Source of the DNA: Domibacillus enclensis
GTDB taxonomy: Bacteria; Bacillota; Bacilli; Bacillales; Domibacillaceae
Direction: 5' to 3'
NCBI RefSeq assembly: GCF_900156125.1
Contig: NZ_FTLX01000004.1
Location: forward strand, 124,001-188,000
Length of the DNA stretch: 64,000 bases
Positions within the stretch are counted from its first letter, which is position 1. Every line of letters begins with the position of its first letter. Shown one piece after another: positions 1-8,031 of this stretch. A program made the position numbers and the translations under genes. A model generated the notes under the pieces. It saw nothing but the letters and a program-made list of their open reading frames with translations. It was not told the DNA's origin and ran no database searches.

Positions 1-386
1 GTCGCGAACGTCCGGCCGTGAAAGGAGTCAACAAACGTGATGATTTTTGTGCGTCCGGTTGATTTGCGCGCCAGCTTAATGGCCGCTTCATTTGCTTCTG
101 CGCCGCTGTTGCCAAAAAAGACAAGATCAAGGCCAGATGCATCGGTCAGCTGCTTGGCGACGTCTTCCTGCAGCTCAATTTGAAATAAGTTTGACGTGTG
201 CCAAAACTGATTCAGCTGTTTCTCCACTGCCTTCTGCACGTTGTCCGGTGCATGCCCCAGGTTGCACACGCTGATTCCAGATGTGAAATCAAGGTATTCT
301 TTTCCGTCTTTTGCGGTCAGGTAAGCGCCTTTTGCTTTCACCGGCGTTACGTCCCATCTTGCATATGTAGGGAATAAATGACTCAT
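1..386 (-). CDS. argD: Acetylornithine aminotransferase ArgD, N-terminal part (cut by window edge)
   Basis: This is a PLP-dependent class III aminotransferase that makes N-acetylornithine from N-acetylglutamate semialdehyde and glutamate in arginine synthesis. Only the first 128 residues are in the window. They include the phosphate-binding segment GNSGAEAN (92-99) and SFHGRT (121-126); the PLP lysine lies outside. The ATG at 386 has an AAGGAGG site at 391-400. It overlaps the argB stop by four bases (ATGA), which implies translational coupling in a C-B-D operon. The assignment rests on these motifs and on position after argB; the missing C-terminus prevents a check of full length. Confidence 0.93.
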   Translation of the reverse strand, partial: MSHLFPTYARWDVTPVKAKGAYLTAKDGKEYLDFTSGISVCNLGHAPDNVQKAVEKQLNQFWHTSNLFQIELQEDVAKQLTDASGLDLVFFGNSGAEANEAAIKLARKSTGRTKIITFVDSFHGRTFA

Positions 387-1147
387 GAAGATTCCTCCTT
401 GTTAAACTGAGTGCCATGCCATGTCCCGTTTTCATAAAACGGTTTTTTGCCTGAAACGATATGAACGTGTCCGCAGCTTTGCAGCGCCTTTAGTGCAGTG
501 TTTACTTTTGGAATCATGCCGCCGCTGATCACGCCCGATTCAATCAGTGCCTGTGTTTCATCTGCTGTTAACGATGGGAGGAGTGCGCCGTCCTTTAGCA
601 CACCCGGAACATCTGTCACCATAAGCAAATGGTCTGCTGCGAGTGCATAGGCAACAGCACCTGCCGCATGGTCTGCGTTTACATTCAGCACCGTTCCATT
701 CGGTCCTTTTGCAATGGGCGTTAGAACCGGAAGAAGCTCTGCCTGCAAAAACAGCTCAAGCACTTGTTTGTTCACATCGGTTACGTCTCCGACAAAGCCG
801 AGCTCTTCCTGATCAATAAAATCAGCCTGGAGCACACCCTGGTCGCTTGACTGTAAGCCAATGGCTGGAATCCCCTGCTGCTCAAGAAGGCGGACAAGCT
901 TGCGGTTCATGCTGCCGGAAAGGACAAGCTCTGCTGCTTGAAGCACTTCTTCCGATGTCACACGCAGGCCGTTTTTAAATTCGCTTTCGACATTCATCTG
1001 CTCAAGCATCGCGTTAATCTCCGGACCGCCTCCATGAACAAAAACGATCTGATAGTCATCGTCAATAAGTGCCTTCATGCTGTCAAAAAAGCTTTGCGAC
1101 AATTCTTTTAGGACACTTCCGCCGCATTTCACTACAACTGTTTTCAC
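383..1147 (-). CDS. argB: Acetylglutamate kinase ArgB
   Basis: ArgB phosphorylates N-acetylglutamate, the second step of arginine synthesis. Amino-acid kinase family features are visible: KCGGS near the N-terminus for the phosphate loop, HGGGPEIN near residue 40, [10 protein letters not shown] and ISGGMIPKV in the C-terminal half. At 254 residues it is normal size. I place the start at the GTG at 1147 because AAGGAG lies 8 bases upstream; the in-frame GTG at 1156 sits inside that ribosome site. Only about 12 bases separate it from argC, and its stop overlaps the argD start. Confidence 0.94.
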   Translation of the reverse strand: MKTVVVKCGGSVLKELSQSFFDSMKALIDDDYQIVFVHGGGPEINAMLEQMNVESEFKNGLRVTSEEVLQAAELVLSGSMNRKLVRLLEQQGIPAIGLQSSDQGVLQADFIDQEELGFVGDVTDVNKQVLELFLQAELLPVLTPIAKGPNGTVLNVNADHAAGAVAYALAADHLLMVTDVPGVLKDGALLPSLTADETQALIESGVISGGMIPKVNTALKALQSCGHVHIVSGKKPFYENGTWHGTQFNKEESS

Positions 1148-1159
1148 TGAAATCACTCC

Positions 1160-2197
1160 TTATGGATACATCGGGAAGCCTTTTAGCCCCGCTGTTTCCT
1201 CAAATCCAAACATAATATTTGCGTTTTGAATCGCTTGTCCTGCCGCGCCTTTTACCAGGTTGTCAATGACGGATACAATCACCAGGCGGTTGGTCCGTTT
1301 GTCGACGTCTACGGCGATGTCACAGTAATTCGAGCCGGCGACTTCTTTGATTCCAGGGAATTGCTTCACTGGACGAACACGGACAAATGGGTCATTTTGA
1401 TACGTTTCCGTATACAAAGCATGAGCCTCTTCCGTTGTCATTTCTTTTGTGAGAGGGGCATACATCGTTGCCATAATGCCGCGCGATACAGGCAAAAGAT
1501 GCGTTGAGAATGTGATCGGTGCGGTATTCTCATTCCACCAGGTAAGCTGCTGCTCGATTTCCGGAATATGCTGGTGCTCATTCACTTTATAAATGCGGAA
1601 GTTATCATTCATTTCGGCAAAATGGACGAGTGGAGACAAGCCGCGGCCTGCACCGGATACGCCGGATTTTGCATCAATAATAATATTTTTCACGTCAATC
1701 AAGTTGTTTTTCACTGCCGGTGCAAGGCCAAGAAGAGCGGCCGTTGGATAGCAGCCCGGATTTGAAAGTACGGTTGCTGTTTTCACCTGTTCCCGGTTCC
1801 ATTCCGTTAAGCCGTATACGGCGTCTGCGATGAATTCTTTTGGAGCAGGGTCTTTTTTGTACCACGTTTTATAGTCCTCTGTTTCCTTTAAGCGCAAGTC
1901 GCCCGATAAATCGACGACTTTAGCATGTCCGCCGGCAAGCTGAGGCGCAAGCTTGGCTGCTGCACCCGATGGAACCGCTAAAAAGACAACATCTGATTCC
2001 TGTTTAATGGCTTCTGTATCGATTTTAGTGAGCGGAAGCGGGCAGATGTCCGCCAGATGAGGATATTCTTCTGTGACAGGCACGCCGTCTTTGCTTGATG
2101 AATACACAGCATGCAAATCGAATTCAGGATGATTGGATAAAAGTCGTATAAGTTCAATGCCGCCGTATCCGGAAGCGCCGATTACTGATGCTTTCAT
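1160..2197 (-). CDS. argC: N-acetyl-gamma-glutamyl-phosphate reductase ArgC
   Basis: This NADPH-dependent enzyme reduces acetylglutamyl phosphate to the semialdehyde. The N-terminal dinucleotide loop GASGYGG (7-13) and the catalytic cysteine in SNPGCYP (Cys149) are present, and the 345-residue length is typical. The ATG follows an AGGAG site. It is the first gene of the operon, downstream of a SigA-type promoter at 2258-2286. Unlike B. subtilis, no argJ lies between argC and argB. Confidence 0.95.
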   Translation of the reverse strand: MKASVIGASGYGGIELIRLLSNHPEFDLHAVYSSSKDGVPVTEEYPHLADICPLPLTKIDTEAIKQESDVVFLAVPSGAAAKLAPQLAGGHAKVVDLSGDLRLKETEDYKTWYKKDPAPKEFIADAVYGLTEWNREQVKTATVLSNPGCYPTAALLGLAPAVKNNLIDVKNIIIDAKSGVSGAGRGLSPLVHFAEMNDNFRIYKVNEHQHIPEIEQQLTWWNENTAPITFSTHLLPVSRGIMATMYAPLTKEMTTEEAHALYTETYQNDPFVRVRPVKQFPGIKEVAGSNYCDIAVDVDKRTNRLVIVSVIDNLVKGAAGQAIQNANIMFGFEETAGLKGFPMYP

Positions 2198-2257
2198 GTT
2201 AAAACTCCTTTGTATTTTTATTTATATTTATACATAATTATTAATCCTTATTCTCTC

Positions 2258-2286
2258 ATTATAAAATTGTCCTCCCGTTAAATCAA
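2258..2286 (-). promoter_or_regulatory. SigA-type promoter of argC
   Basis: On the minus strand there is TTGATT (2281-2286), a 17-base spacer and TATAAT (2258-2263). The A+T-rich leader at about 2205-2236 loosely resembles an ArgR/AhrC ARG box, but the match is too degenerate to be certain. The promoter lies back to back with the one for the thioredoxin-like gene. Confidence 0.7.
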
Positions 2287-2292
2287 CCGGTT

Positions 2293-2321
2293 TTGTCAAA
2301 TGAGTGGTTTTTGTGCATAAT
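2293..2321 (+). promoter_or_regulatory. SigA-type promoter of the thioredoxin-like gene
   Basis: TTGTCA (2293-2298), a 17-base spacer and CATAAT (2316-2321) lie 45 bases before the ATG at 2366. The -35 box is only 6 bases from the argC -35 box on the other strand. Confidence 0.65.
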
Positions 2322-2365
2322 GGAGAGTAGGATGTTTTGAAAATCCGTAACGGAGGAACAAAAAA

Positions 2366-2929
2366 ATGAATCTGCAGGAATGGTTTGAACAAGGACTGAC
2401 ACCTGAGGAATATATACAAGATATGTCGGATCATAAAGAAAATCTTCTTCATGTGCTGAAGAATTTCCACCTGTCCGGCGACGAGGCTTCGCTCATCAAT
2501 AAGCTGAGGGAAGCAAATTGGCGTGTCATCGTGCTGACAGAGGACTGGTGCGGAGATGCGATGATGAACGTGCCGATCCTGCTTTCAATGGCGAAGGCGG
2601 CTGATATGGAGGTCCGCTTGCTTCACCGCGACAAAAACCTTCAATTGATGGATCAATATTTAACAAACGGCACGTCACGGGCAATTCCTATTTTTATTTT
2701 TATTGATGAAGAGGGAGCAGAAAAAGCTGTGTGGGGGCCGCGTGCGCCAGCCGTACAGGAAATGGTGACGAATTACCGTTCATCGCTGCCGCCGCGTGAT
2801 CATGAGGAATTTGAAGCAAAAAGCCGTGAAATGATGGAAAAGCTGACCGAATCGTACCGGACGGATGAATCACTCTGGCAGGAAGTATACAGCAGCTTAA
2901 AAACGACGATAACGGAACGATTATATTAA
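2366..2929 (+). CDS. Thioredoxin-like family protein (single-cysteine WCGD motif)
   Basis: A 187-residue protein with a thioredoxin-type core. WCGD (61-64) stands where thioredoxin has WCGPC, so the second active cysteine is missing, and a cis-proline-like IPIF segment lies near residue 109. It resembles the thioredoxin-9 type family common in Bacillaceae, whose substrates are poorly defined. A monothiol mechanism, perhaps with bacillithiol, is inference. CGGAGGA precedes the ATG. dgkB follows 22 bases downstream and may be co-transcribed. Confidence 0.75.
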   Translation: MNLQEWFEQGLTPEEYIQDMSDHKENLLHVLKNFHLSGDEASLINKLREANWRVIVLTEDWCGDAMMNVPILLSMAKAADMEVRLLHRDKNLQLMDQYLTNGTSRAIPIFIFIDEEGAEKAVWGPRAPAVQEMVTNYRSSLPPRDHEEFEAKSREMMEKLTESYRTDESLWQEVYSSLKTTITERLY

Positions 2930-2951
2930 TAGCAGAAAGACTGGGGTAAAC

Positions 2952-3869
2952 ATGACAAAACGAGCTCGAATTATTTACAATCCAACATCCGGACGCGAAT
3001 TGTTCCGCAAGCATTTGCCGGAAGCGCTCGAAAAGCTGGAAAAAGCCGGATATGAAACGTCCGCCCATGCAACCACTGGTGAAGGAGACGCAACAAATGC
3101 CGCACGGATCGCAGCGGAGCGTGGCTTCGATGTGGTAGTGGCAGCGGGCGGCGATGGTACACTGAACGAAGTCATGAACGGGCTTGCCGGTCAGGCGCAT
3201 CGTCCGAAATTCGGTGTGATTCCAATGGGGACGACGAATGACTTTGCCCGTGCGCTTCATATTCCGCGTGATATTCAAGGCGCTGTTGACATCATTACAG
3301 CCGGCGACACGATTCCAGTGGATGTCGGCAGGATGGATGACCGTTATTTTATTAATATTGCAGGCGGCGGGCGGCTGACTGAGCTGACCTATGAAGTGCC
3401 GAGCAAGCTGAAAACGATGCTTGGCCAGCTGGCATATTACTTAAAAGGGATTGAAATGCTGCCGTCAATCAAGCCGACGAACGTGAAAATCGAATACGAT
3501 GACCACGTATTTGAAGGAGAGTCTCTGCTGTTCTTAATCGGTTTAACAAATTCCGTTGGCGGCTTTGAAAAGCTGGCGCCGGATTCATCGGTCAATGACG
3601 GATTGTTTTCATTGATTATTTTAAAGAAAACGAACCTGGCGGAGTTTATCCGTATTGCCGGCCTTGCCCTTCGCGGGGAGCATATTCATGATCCGCACGT
3701 CATTTACACGAAAGCCAGACGAATCAAAGTGCAGTCAGAAGATCCAATGCTCATAAATCTGGACGGGGAGCTGGGCGGCGAAATCCCGGCCGATTTCGAG
3801 AACCTATACCGTCATATCGAGGTATTTGCGCCGCTTGACAAGCTTCGTCCACAGGATCGAATCTACTAA
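2952..3869 (+). CDS. dgkB: Diacylglycerol kinase DgkB (DagK family)
   Basis: This soluble lipid kinase phosphorylates diacylglycerol released during lipoteichoic acid synthesis, returning it to phospholipid synthesis. The DAGK catalytic domain is clear: NPTSG (10-14), the nucleotide-binding GGDGTLNEV (66-74) and PMGTTNDFAR (91-100). At 305 residues it matches Bacillus DgkB. In B. subtilis dgkB is followed directly by rlmCD; here rlmCD is 18.8 kb away. A strong terminator follows. Confidence 0.93.
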   Translation: MTKRARIIYNPTSGRELFRKHLPEALEKLEKAGYETSAHATTGEGDATNAARIAAERGFDVVVAAGGDGTLNEVMNGLAGQAHRPKFGVIPMGTTNDFARALHIPRDIQGAVDIITAGDTIPVDVGRMDDRYFINIAGGGRLTELTYEVPSKLKTMLGQLAYYLKGIEMLPSIKPTNVKIEYDDHVFEGESLLFLIGLTNSVGGFEKLAPDSSVNDGLFSLIILKKTNLAEFIRIAGLALRGEHIHDPHVIYTKARRIKVQSEDPMLINLDGELGGEIPADFENLYRHIEVFAPLDKLRPQDRIY

Positions 3870-3886
3870 CAAAACATACTAACATT

Positions 3887-3928
3887 AGTAGCACAAACCA
3901 AGGCCATGGTTTGTGCTACTATTTTTTT
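3887..3928 (+). terminator. Rho-independent terminator after dgkB
   Basis: Perfect 13-bp arms AGTAGCACAAACC and GGTTTGTGCTACT flank an 8-base loop and are followed by ATTTTTTT. Confidence 0.9.
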
Positions 3929-4050
3929 CAGTAGAAGTGAAGGGAAGTCGACAAGTCTCTAGGACCAGTTCTAAGTCCGTATGATAAACAGGCTTCCTTC
4001 TAGTAGCTGAAAGCCTTGACTCTTCTTTTTTCTTGGAAAAGCACACACAG

Positions 4051-4175
4051 GGGCTCCGGGCTGCCGGCTCCGCTTTCCTACTGGGCGAACGCTGAACCAG
4101 CCCGAAAACCATGGCTGTTTCAGCCTGTCCGCTCGTCCAGTGGGAGTCTCCGCCGGCCTCCCTGCGCCCGTTGTG
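4051..4175 (-). repeat. GC-rich structured repeat, unit A1 (inverted copy)
   Basis: Read on the minus strand, this aligns with unit B1 along most of its length: CGGGCGCAGGGAGGCCGG at the left end and GCGGAGCCGGCAGCCCGG at the right. The middle differs in sequence but keeps pairing (GCTGAA with TTCAGC). It forms an inverted pair with unit A2. The function is unknown. Confidence 0.7.
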
Positions 4176-4342
4176 ATTCTACTGAACAAAGAGGATAAAA
4201 AGCTTGAAAACGGATTGTATTCAGTGACTAACGAGTGGGTATATAAGAAGCGCTTTTTCTTTTTTTACACGAATAATAGAGAGGGGTTTGCTGTTGCACA
4301 TTCAGAAAAGTTCTTTTCAGATCTTATCAACTGCTTGTCCTC

Positions 4343-4480
4343 CCCACTAAGGGCGGCTGGCGCAGGGCGGAGACTCGGGAGGGACCAAGCGGGTCAGGTG
4401 AGATCCACTTTTGGAGCGTAGCGAAAAAAGTTAGCTCACCGCCCGCCCCTTCGAACGCGAAGTCCTGCAGAAGCCGCCCA
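4343..4480 (+). repeat. GC-rich structured repeat, unit A2
   Basis: This unit is nearly identical to B2 (10914-11050). Nested stems are visible: GGGCGGCTGGCGCAGG with CCTGCAGAAGCCGCCC, then GGTGAG with CTCACC, then ACTTTT with AAAAGT around a GGAGCGTAGCG loop. It resembles GC-rich intergenic repeats I recall from other Bacillaceae genomes, but I cannot name the family. Confidence 0.75.
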
Positions 4481-4654
4481 AACCATGTTCGTGCAAGCAC
4501 ATTAGCTTTGAAAAAGAGAAAACGTCACCTGCTTTTCATTGACACCCTTTGTCCACACTGGCAAAGGGTGTTCGTCTATGTTTTGAATTTAGGAAGAAAC
4601 CTGTCAGAAATCAAGAATTTCCAAAAACACTATTTCGTGTTCCGAAGTATATGC

Positions 4655-4674
4655 TATAATAATTACCTGAGTAA
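4655..4674 (+). promoter_or_regulatory. -10 box and possible MarR operator before the marR-like gene
   Basis: TATAAT (4655-4660) has only a weak -35 upstream. Just after it, TTACCTGAGTAA (4663-4674) has TTAC/GTAA arms and would overlap the transcription start. This is a plausible autoregulatory MarR site, by inference. Confidence 0.45.
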
Positions 4675-4690
4675 CTAATTGGAGGTCACC

Positions 4691-5119
4691 ATGTCAACTC
4701 ATCAATTATTTCACACCATTCATCAGCTATCGCGTGAATTAACGAAGAAGGTGAATGATACGCTGCAGCCATTTGGTCTTTACAGTGCCCAGTGGGCAGT
4801 GTTGTTTGTGCTGAAAACAAAAGGAAGCATGCCGCAATCCGCTCTTTGTGCCTATTTGGCCGTGGAGGCGCCGCCGATGACGCGGACCATTCAGCGGCTG
4901 TTGAAGCAGGGCTTCGTGAAACAGGAAGCAGGGGCAGATAAACGCGTGAAGGTCATTCACTTAACGGAGAAAGCGGAGCAGCTTTATCCGGAATGGGAAA
5001 AAGCTGTGCTTGATATGAATGACCGGCTGCTTACAAGCATGCCGCAGGAGCAGCAGGAGATGATTCGGCATCTTCTAGCTGGATGGCTTGGCCAATTGAA
5101 AGGGGATTTGAATGAATAA
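4691..5119 (+). CDS. MarR family transcriptional regulator
   Basis: A 142-residue winged-helix regulator. The central region (about 45-100) shows MarR features: a recognition helix near APPMTRTIQRLLKQG and a wing ending in AGADKRVKVIHLT. I use the ATG at 4691 because GGAGGT lies 4 bases upstream; an in-frame TTG at 4679 has no site of its own. The stop overlaps the next gene by 8 bases, so the two genes are coupled. It likely represses itself and the transporter; the ligand is unknown. Confidence 0.88.
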   Translation: MSTHQLFHTIHQLSRELTKKVNDTLQPFGLYSAQWAVLFVLKTKGSMPQSALCAYLAVEAPPMTRTIQRLLKQGFVKQEAGADKRVKVIHLTEKAEQLYPEWEKAVLDMNDRLLTSMPQEQQEMIRHLLAGWLGQLKGDLNE

Positions 5120-6296
5120 ACCGGCTTTATGGACAAAAGATTTTATTGGTATTGCGGTCACGAATTTTTTCTTGTTTATGACCTTTTATTTTTTACTGGT
5201 GACGCTGCCCGTTTACGTGCTGCATGAGCTGAATGGAAGTGAGGCAGAAGCGGGCCTTGCGACAACGGTGTTTTTAATTTCAGCGATTTTGATTCGCTTT
5301 ATTTCCGGCCAGTGGGTAGAGCATTTTGGGAAAAAGAATGTGCTTGTCGCTTCGCTCGTTGTTTTTCTGACCGCGTCTAGTTTATATCCCTTCACAGATG
5401 GATTAACGTCGCTGCTCGTTCTTCGTTTTTTCCACGGCATTGGCTTCGGGATGGCGACAACAGCGGCGGGGGCTGTTGTGGCGGATATTATTCCTCATTC
5501 AAGACGAGGAGAAGGTATGGGCTATTATGTGATGTCTATGAATCTGGCGATGGCGATTGGGCCGTTTGCTGGACTGGCGATTATGAACAGATGGACGATC
5601 CAGACCGGCTTTGCGGTGTGTACAGCGGTGGCGTTCATTGCCTTGTTAATCAGTTTTGTACTGAAAAAAGATAGACCTGAAAGAGGAGAAGGGACGAACA
5701 AGTTTAAGCTGAACCTAGCTCCAGCTCAATTAGTGGAAAAAACGGCGCTTCCGATTGCCCTGACTGGTACGTTCTTTGCGATTGTGTACTCAGCGATCCT
5801 GTCGTTTGTGTCGGTTTACGCGGAAGAGCTTCATATCGGGGCAGCATCCGGCTTCTTTTTTGTTGTGTATGCGGTCGTTATTGTGCTGTCGCGTCCTTTT
5901 ACCGGCCGGTGGTTCGACCGTTACGGAGCGAATGCAGTTGTGTATCCTTCAATCGTGCTGTTCGCGGCAGGTCTGCTCCTGTTAAGTCAGGCAGGTGGAG
6001 CAGGGCTGTTTTTCATTGCGGCTGGTGTGATCGGTCTCGGCTGGGGGACGCTGTTTCCTGGTTTTCAAACCATTGCGATTTCCAAAGCGCGTCCGGAGAA
6101 AAAAGCACTCGCCACGGCGACATTTTTATCGCTCTTTGACCTGGGCATTGGCTTCGGTTCGTTTGTGATGGGTGCTGTTGCTGCGGGGCTTGGCTTTAAA
6201 GTGCTTTATGCAGCGTGTGCCGTGTATGTGCTCGTCGGCTTGATTGTGTATTACTTTGTGCAGAAAAACAATACAGTGTCTGAACATGCTTCATAA
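5112..6296 (+). CDS. MFS transporter, probable drug exporter
   Basis: A 394-residue protein with about 12 hydrophobic segments. It has an RFFHGIGFG stretch in the fourth helix and a proline/glycine-rich antiporter-like segment (AIGPFAGL) in the fifth, as in drug:proton antiporters of the DHA1 type. Its coupling to an upstream MarR regulator supports an export role. The substrate cannot be read from sequence. A bidirectional terminator follows. Confidence 0.85.
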   Translation: MNKPALWTKDFIGIAVTNFFLFMTFYFLLVTLPVYVLHELNGSEAEAGLATTVFLISAILIRFISGQWVEHFGKKNVLVASLVVFLTASSLYPFTDGLTSLLVLRFFHGIGFGMATTAAGAVVADIIPHSRRGEGMGYYVMSMNLAMAIGPFAGLAIMNRWTIQTGFAVCTAVAFIALLISFVLKKDRPERGEGTNKFKLNLAPAQLVEKTALPIALTGTFFAIVYSAILSFVSVYAEELHIGAASGFFFVVYAVVIVLSRPFTGRWFDRYGANAVVYPSIVLFAAGLLLLSQAGGAGLFFIAAGVIGLGWGTLFPGFQTIAISKARPEKKALATATFLSLFDLGIGFGSFVMGAVAAGLGFKVLYAACAVYVLVGLIVYYFVQKNNTVSEHAS

Positions 6297-6303
6297 GGGA
6301 AAA

Positions 6304-6342
6304 AAGCCTGCCGGCATGCTATCCATGCTGGCAGGCTTCTTT
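6304..6342. terminator. Bidirectional terminator between MFS gene and YheCD-like gene
   Basis: Arms AAGCCTGCCGGCATG (6304-6318) and CATGCTGGCAGGCTT (6324-6338) differ at one base. A and T runs on the two sides allow use by both convergent genes. Confidence 0.85.
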
Positions 6343-7103
6343 TATAAGGAAGTACTCATTTTTTTTCGATTTTCGATAATTTGCTTCCATACACGCTTAT
6401 CCATCTTGTTAAATCCGCCAATACCGGGTGTAATGTTCACTTCAAAAATAAAGGGTTTCAACTCTTTGTCCAGACCAAGATCAACGCCGCATTCCCGGCA
6501 GTCATACTGATGAGCGATTAAGTTCGCGGCTGAAATGGAAACGGCTGATAATTGCTTTAAAATACTCTGCTGCTCGTCTGGCTTCACATTTAAATACCGT
6601 GACAGCAGCCGCTGCATCGGCATAGCATCCGCGCCCCGGCGCATATTAGTAATGCCATTTTCTTCGTGAGCGGTTGATCCGTACATGCCGCCCACAATGG
6701 CCTGGCCATCCATGCGCTGTACATGAACGCGAATATTCACATGCTGCCCGTCCGTCGTAACGCTATTTATGCCTTCTTGAATAATATAAGGTCTCGTCCG
6801 GCCGAATCGTTCAAAAGGCTGCAAGGTTTTGTGAACGTCCGCTAAAGTCATCGATTGATCGATCTTTTCTCCTTGAAGGGAATAGCCTTTTAAAGAATAA
6901 AAAGCACCCTCTTCTCTGGCCAGCCGATAAACACCTCTTCCTTGCCCGGATGTATTATGTTTAATGAACACGACGGGATGCGCCTGTGCAAAGCAATCAA
7001 GCTGCTCCTTTGAATAATTCGTCGTATGGGGCAGATGCTGACGAACGAGCGGATCTTTTTTCAAAAGGTGATACTGTTCAAGCTTTCCGAACGCTTCTTT
7101 CAC
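6342..7103 (-). CDS. YheC/YheD-family ATP-grasp protein 1
   Basis: This 253-residue protein belongs to the YheC/YheD ATP-grasp family, which B. subtilis annotation links to the endospore coat. Visible ATP-grasp parts are a lysine strand (VVFIKHNTSGQGRGVY) with a glycine-rich loop, an NIRVHVQ strand, and a C-terminal metal site (CGVDLGLD then FEVNITPG). It is shorter than full YheC/YheD, which carry an extra N-terminal part. I use the GTG at 7103: GAGGAG lies 8 bases upstream and the start then matches the paralogue. It is a tandem duplicate of the next gene. The ligated substrate is unknown. Confidence 0.82.
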   Translation of the reverse strand: MKEAFGKLEQYHLLKKDPLVRQHLPHTTNYSKEQLDCFAQAHPVVFIKHNTSGQGRGVYRLAREEGAFYSLKGYSLQGEKIDQSMTLADVHKTLQPFERFGRTRPYIIQEGINSVTTDGQHVNIRVHVQRMDGQAIVGGMYGSTAHEENGITNMRRGADAMPMQRLLSRYLNVKPDEQQSILKQLSAVSISAANLIAHQYDCRECGVDLGLDKELKPFIFEVNITPGIGGFNKMDKRVWKQIIENRKKMSTSL

Positions 7104-7125
7104 TTCTTTCACTCCTCTGTTGGGA

Positions 7126-7890
7126 TTACTTCACAGAACCGTTCATTTTCTTTCGGTTTTCAATAATTTGCTTCCACATCTGCCGGTCAATCCGGGCGAA
7201 ATCATCCATGCCGGGCGTTGTATTAATTTCAAAAATAAATGGCTTTTGGTTTTTGTCCAATCCAATATCAACCCCGCACTCTCGGCAAGGATAGTTTTTC
7301 GCAATAATTGACGATGCCGCCAGTGAAAGATCCGTTAACTGGTTTAAAATAGCCTGTTGCTCCTCTTTTTTCACTTTCAGAAAAATAAAAAACAAAAGCC
7401 GCATCGGCATCGCAAACGCCCCGCGGCAAATGTTCGTTATCCCATTTTCCTCATATGCGATCGATCCGTATATCCCGCCCACGACGGGTGAGCCATTGAC
7501 ATGCTGGACGTGAACGCGAATATTGATGTGCTGGCCGCGCACGGAAACGCTCGTAATGCCTTCTTGAATAATGTACGGCTGCAACCGGCCTAACCGGTAA
7601 AACGGCTGCACCGTTTTGTGAACGTCATCCAGATTCATTCGTTCGTCTACTTCTTTGCCTTGAAGCGAAAATCCTTTTAACGAATAAAGACCGTCGTTTT
7701 CCCGGGCAAGTCTGTACACGCCTCTTCCTTGCCCGGACGTATCATGCTTAATAAAAACAACCGGATAACGGTGGGCAAAATCAATGAGGTGTTCTTTCGT
7801 GTATGGAGCTGTATCGGGGATATGGTGTCGAACGAACGGGTCCTTCTTCAGCAGCTGGTATTGATCAAGCTTTCCAATGGCATCCTTCAA
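7126..7890 (-). CDS. YheC/YheD-family ATP-grasp protein 2
   Basis: A 254-residue paralogue of the downstream gene, alike along its whole length. It has the same TSGQGRGVYRLARE loop, NIRVHVQ strand and CGVDIGLD/FEINTTPG metal-binding end. The TTG start follows AGGAGGTGATC. The two copies lie 22 bases apart and are probably one transcript. The conserved CRECG before the metal site is shared. The product was likely duplicated in this lineage and may act on two related acceptors (inference). Confidence 0.82.
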   Translation of the reverse strand: MKDAIGKLDQYQLLKKDPFVRHHIPDTAPYTKEHLIDFAHRYPVVFIKHDTSGQGRGVYRLARENDGLYSLKGFSLQGKEVDERMNLDDVHKTVQPFYRLGRLQPYIIQEGITSVSVRGQHINIRVHVQHVNGSPVVGGIYGSIAYEENGITNICRGAFAMPMRLLFFIFLKVKKEEQQAILNQLTDLSLAASSIIAKNYPCRECGVDIGLDKNQKPFIFEINTTPGMDDFARIDRQMWKQIIENRKKMNGSVK

Positions 7891-8031
7891 ATGATCACCT
7901 CCTTGTCTACTTTACTGTTAGAATATGCAATTCCCTCGCAGCCGTGTGGGTGAATGGGCAGTAAAGTACTAGATGCAAGTACAATCAATGTATTTATTTT
8001 TTCATATCCTATAAGAAAAAGGAGGAACGTA

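Larger units (their letters stand above)
3929..4654. other. Gene-free interval carrying an inverted pair of GC-rich repeats
   Basis: No convincing coding region is seen here. It contains repeat units A1 (minus, 4051-4175) and A2 (plus, 4343-4480), about 165 bases of A+T-rich sequence between them, and a conserved tail at about 4488-4550 that recurs after unit B2. A 10-bp hairpin (ACACCCTTTG/CAAAGGGTGT, 4542-4571) follows, without a T run. Short ORFs across the repeats are incidental. Confidence 0.7.

Noticed and set aside
2205-2236. ArgR/AhrC operator before argC
   Set aside because: The A+T-rich leader only loosely fits the ARG box; not strong enough for a separate feature.
2700-3278. 192-residue minus-strand ORF across the thioredoxin-like and dgkB genes
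   Set aside because: It lies opposite two well-supported genes, has no ribosome site and shows a low-complexity, cysteine-rich composition typical of antisense frames.
4016-4421. Short ORFs across repeat locus A
   Set aside because: They follow GC-rich repeat sequence in several frames, lack ribosome sites and are not conserved between the two repeat loci.
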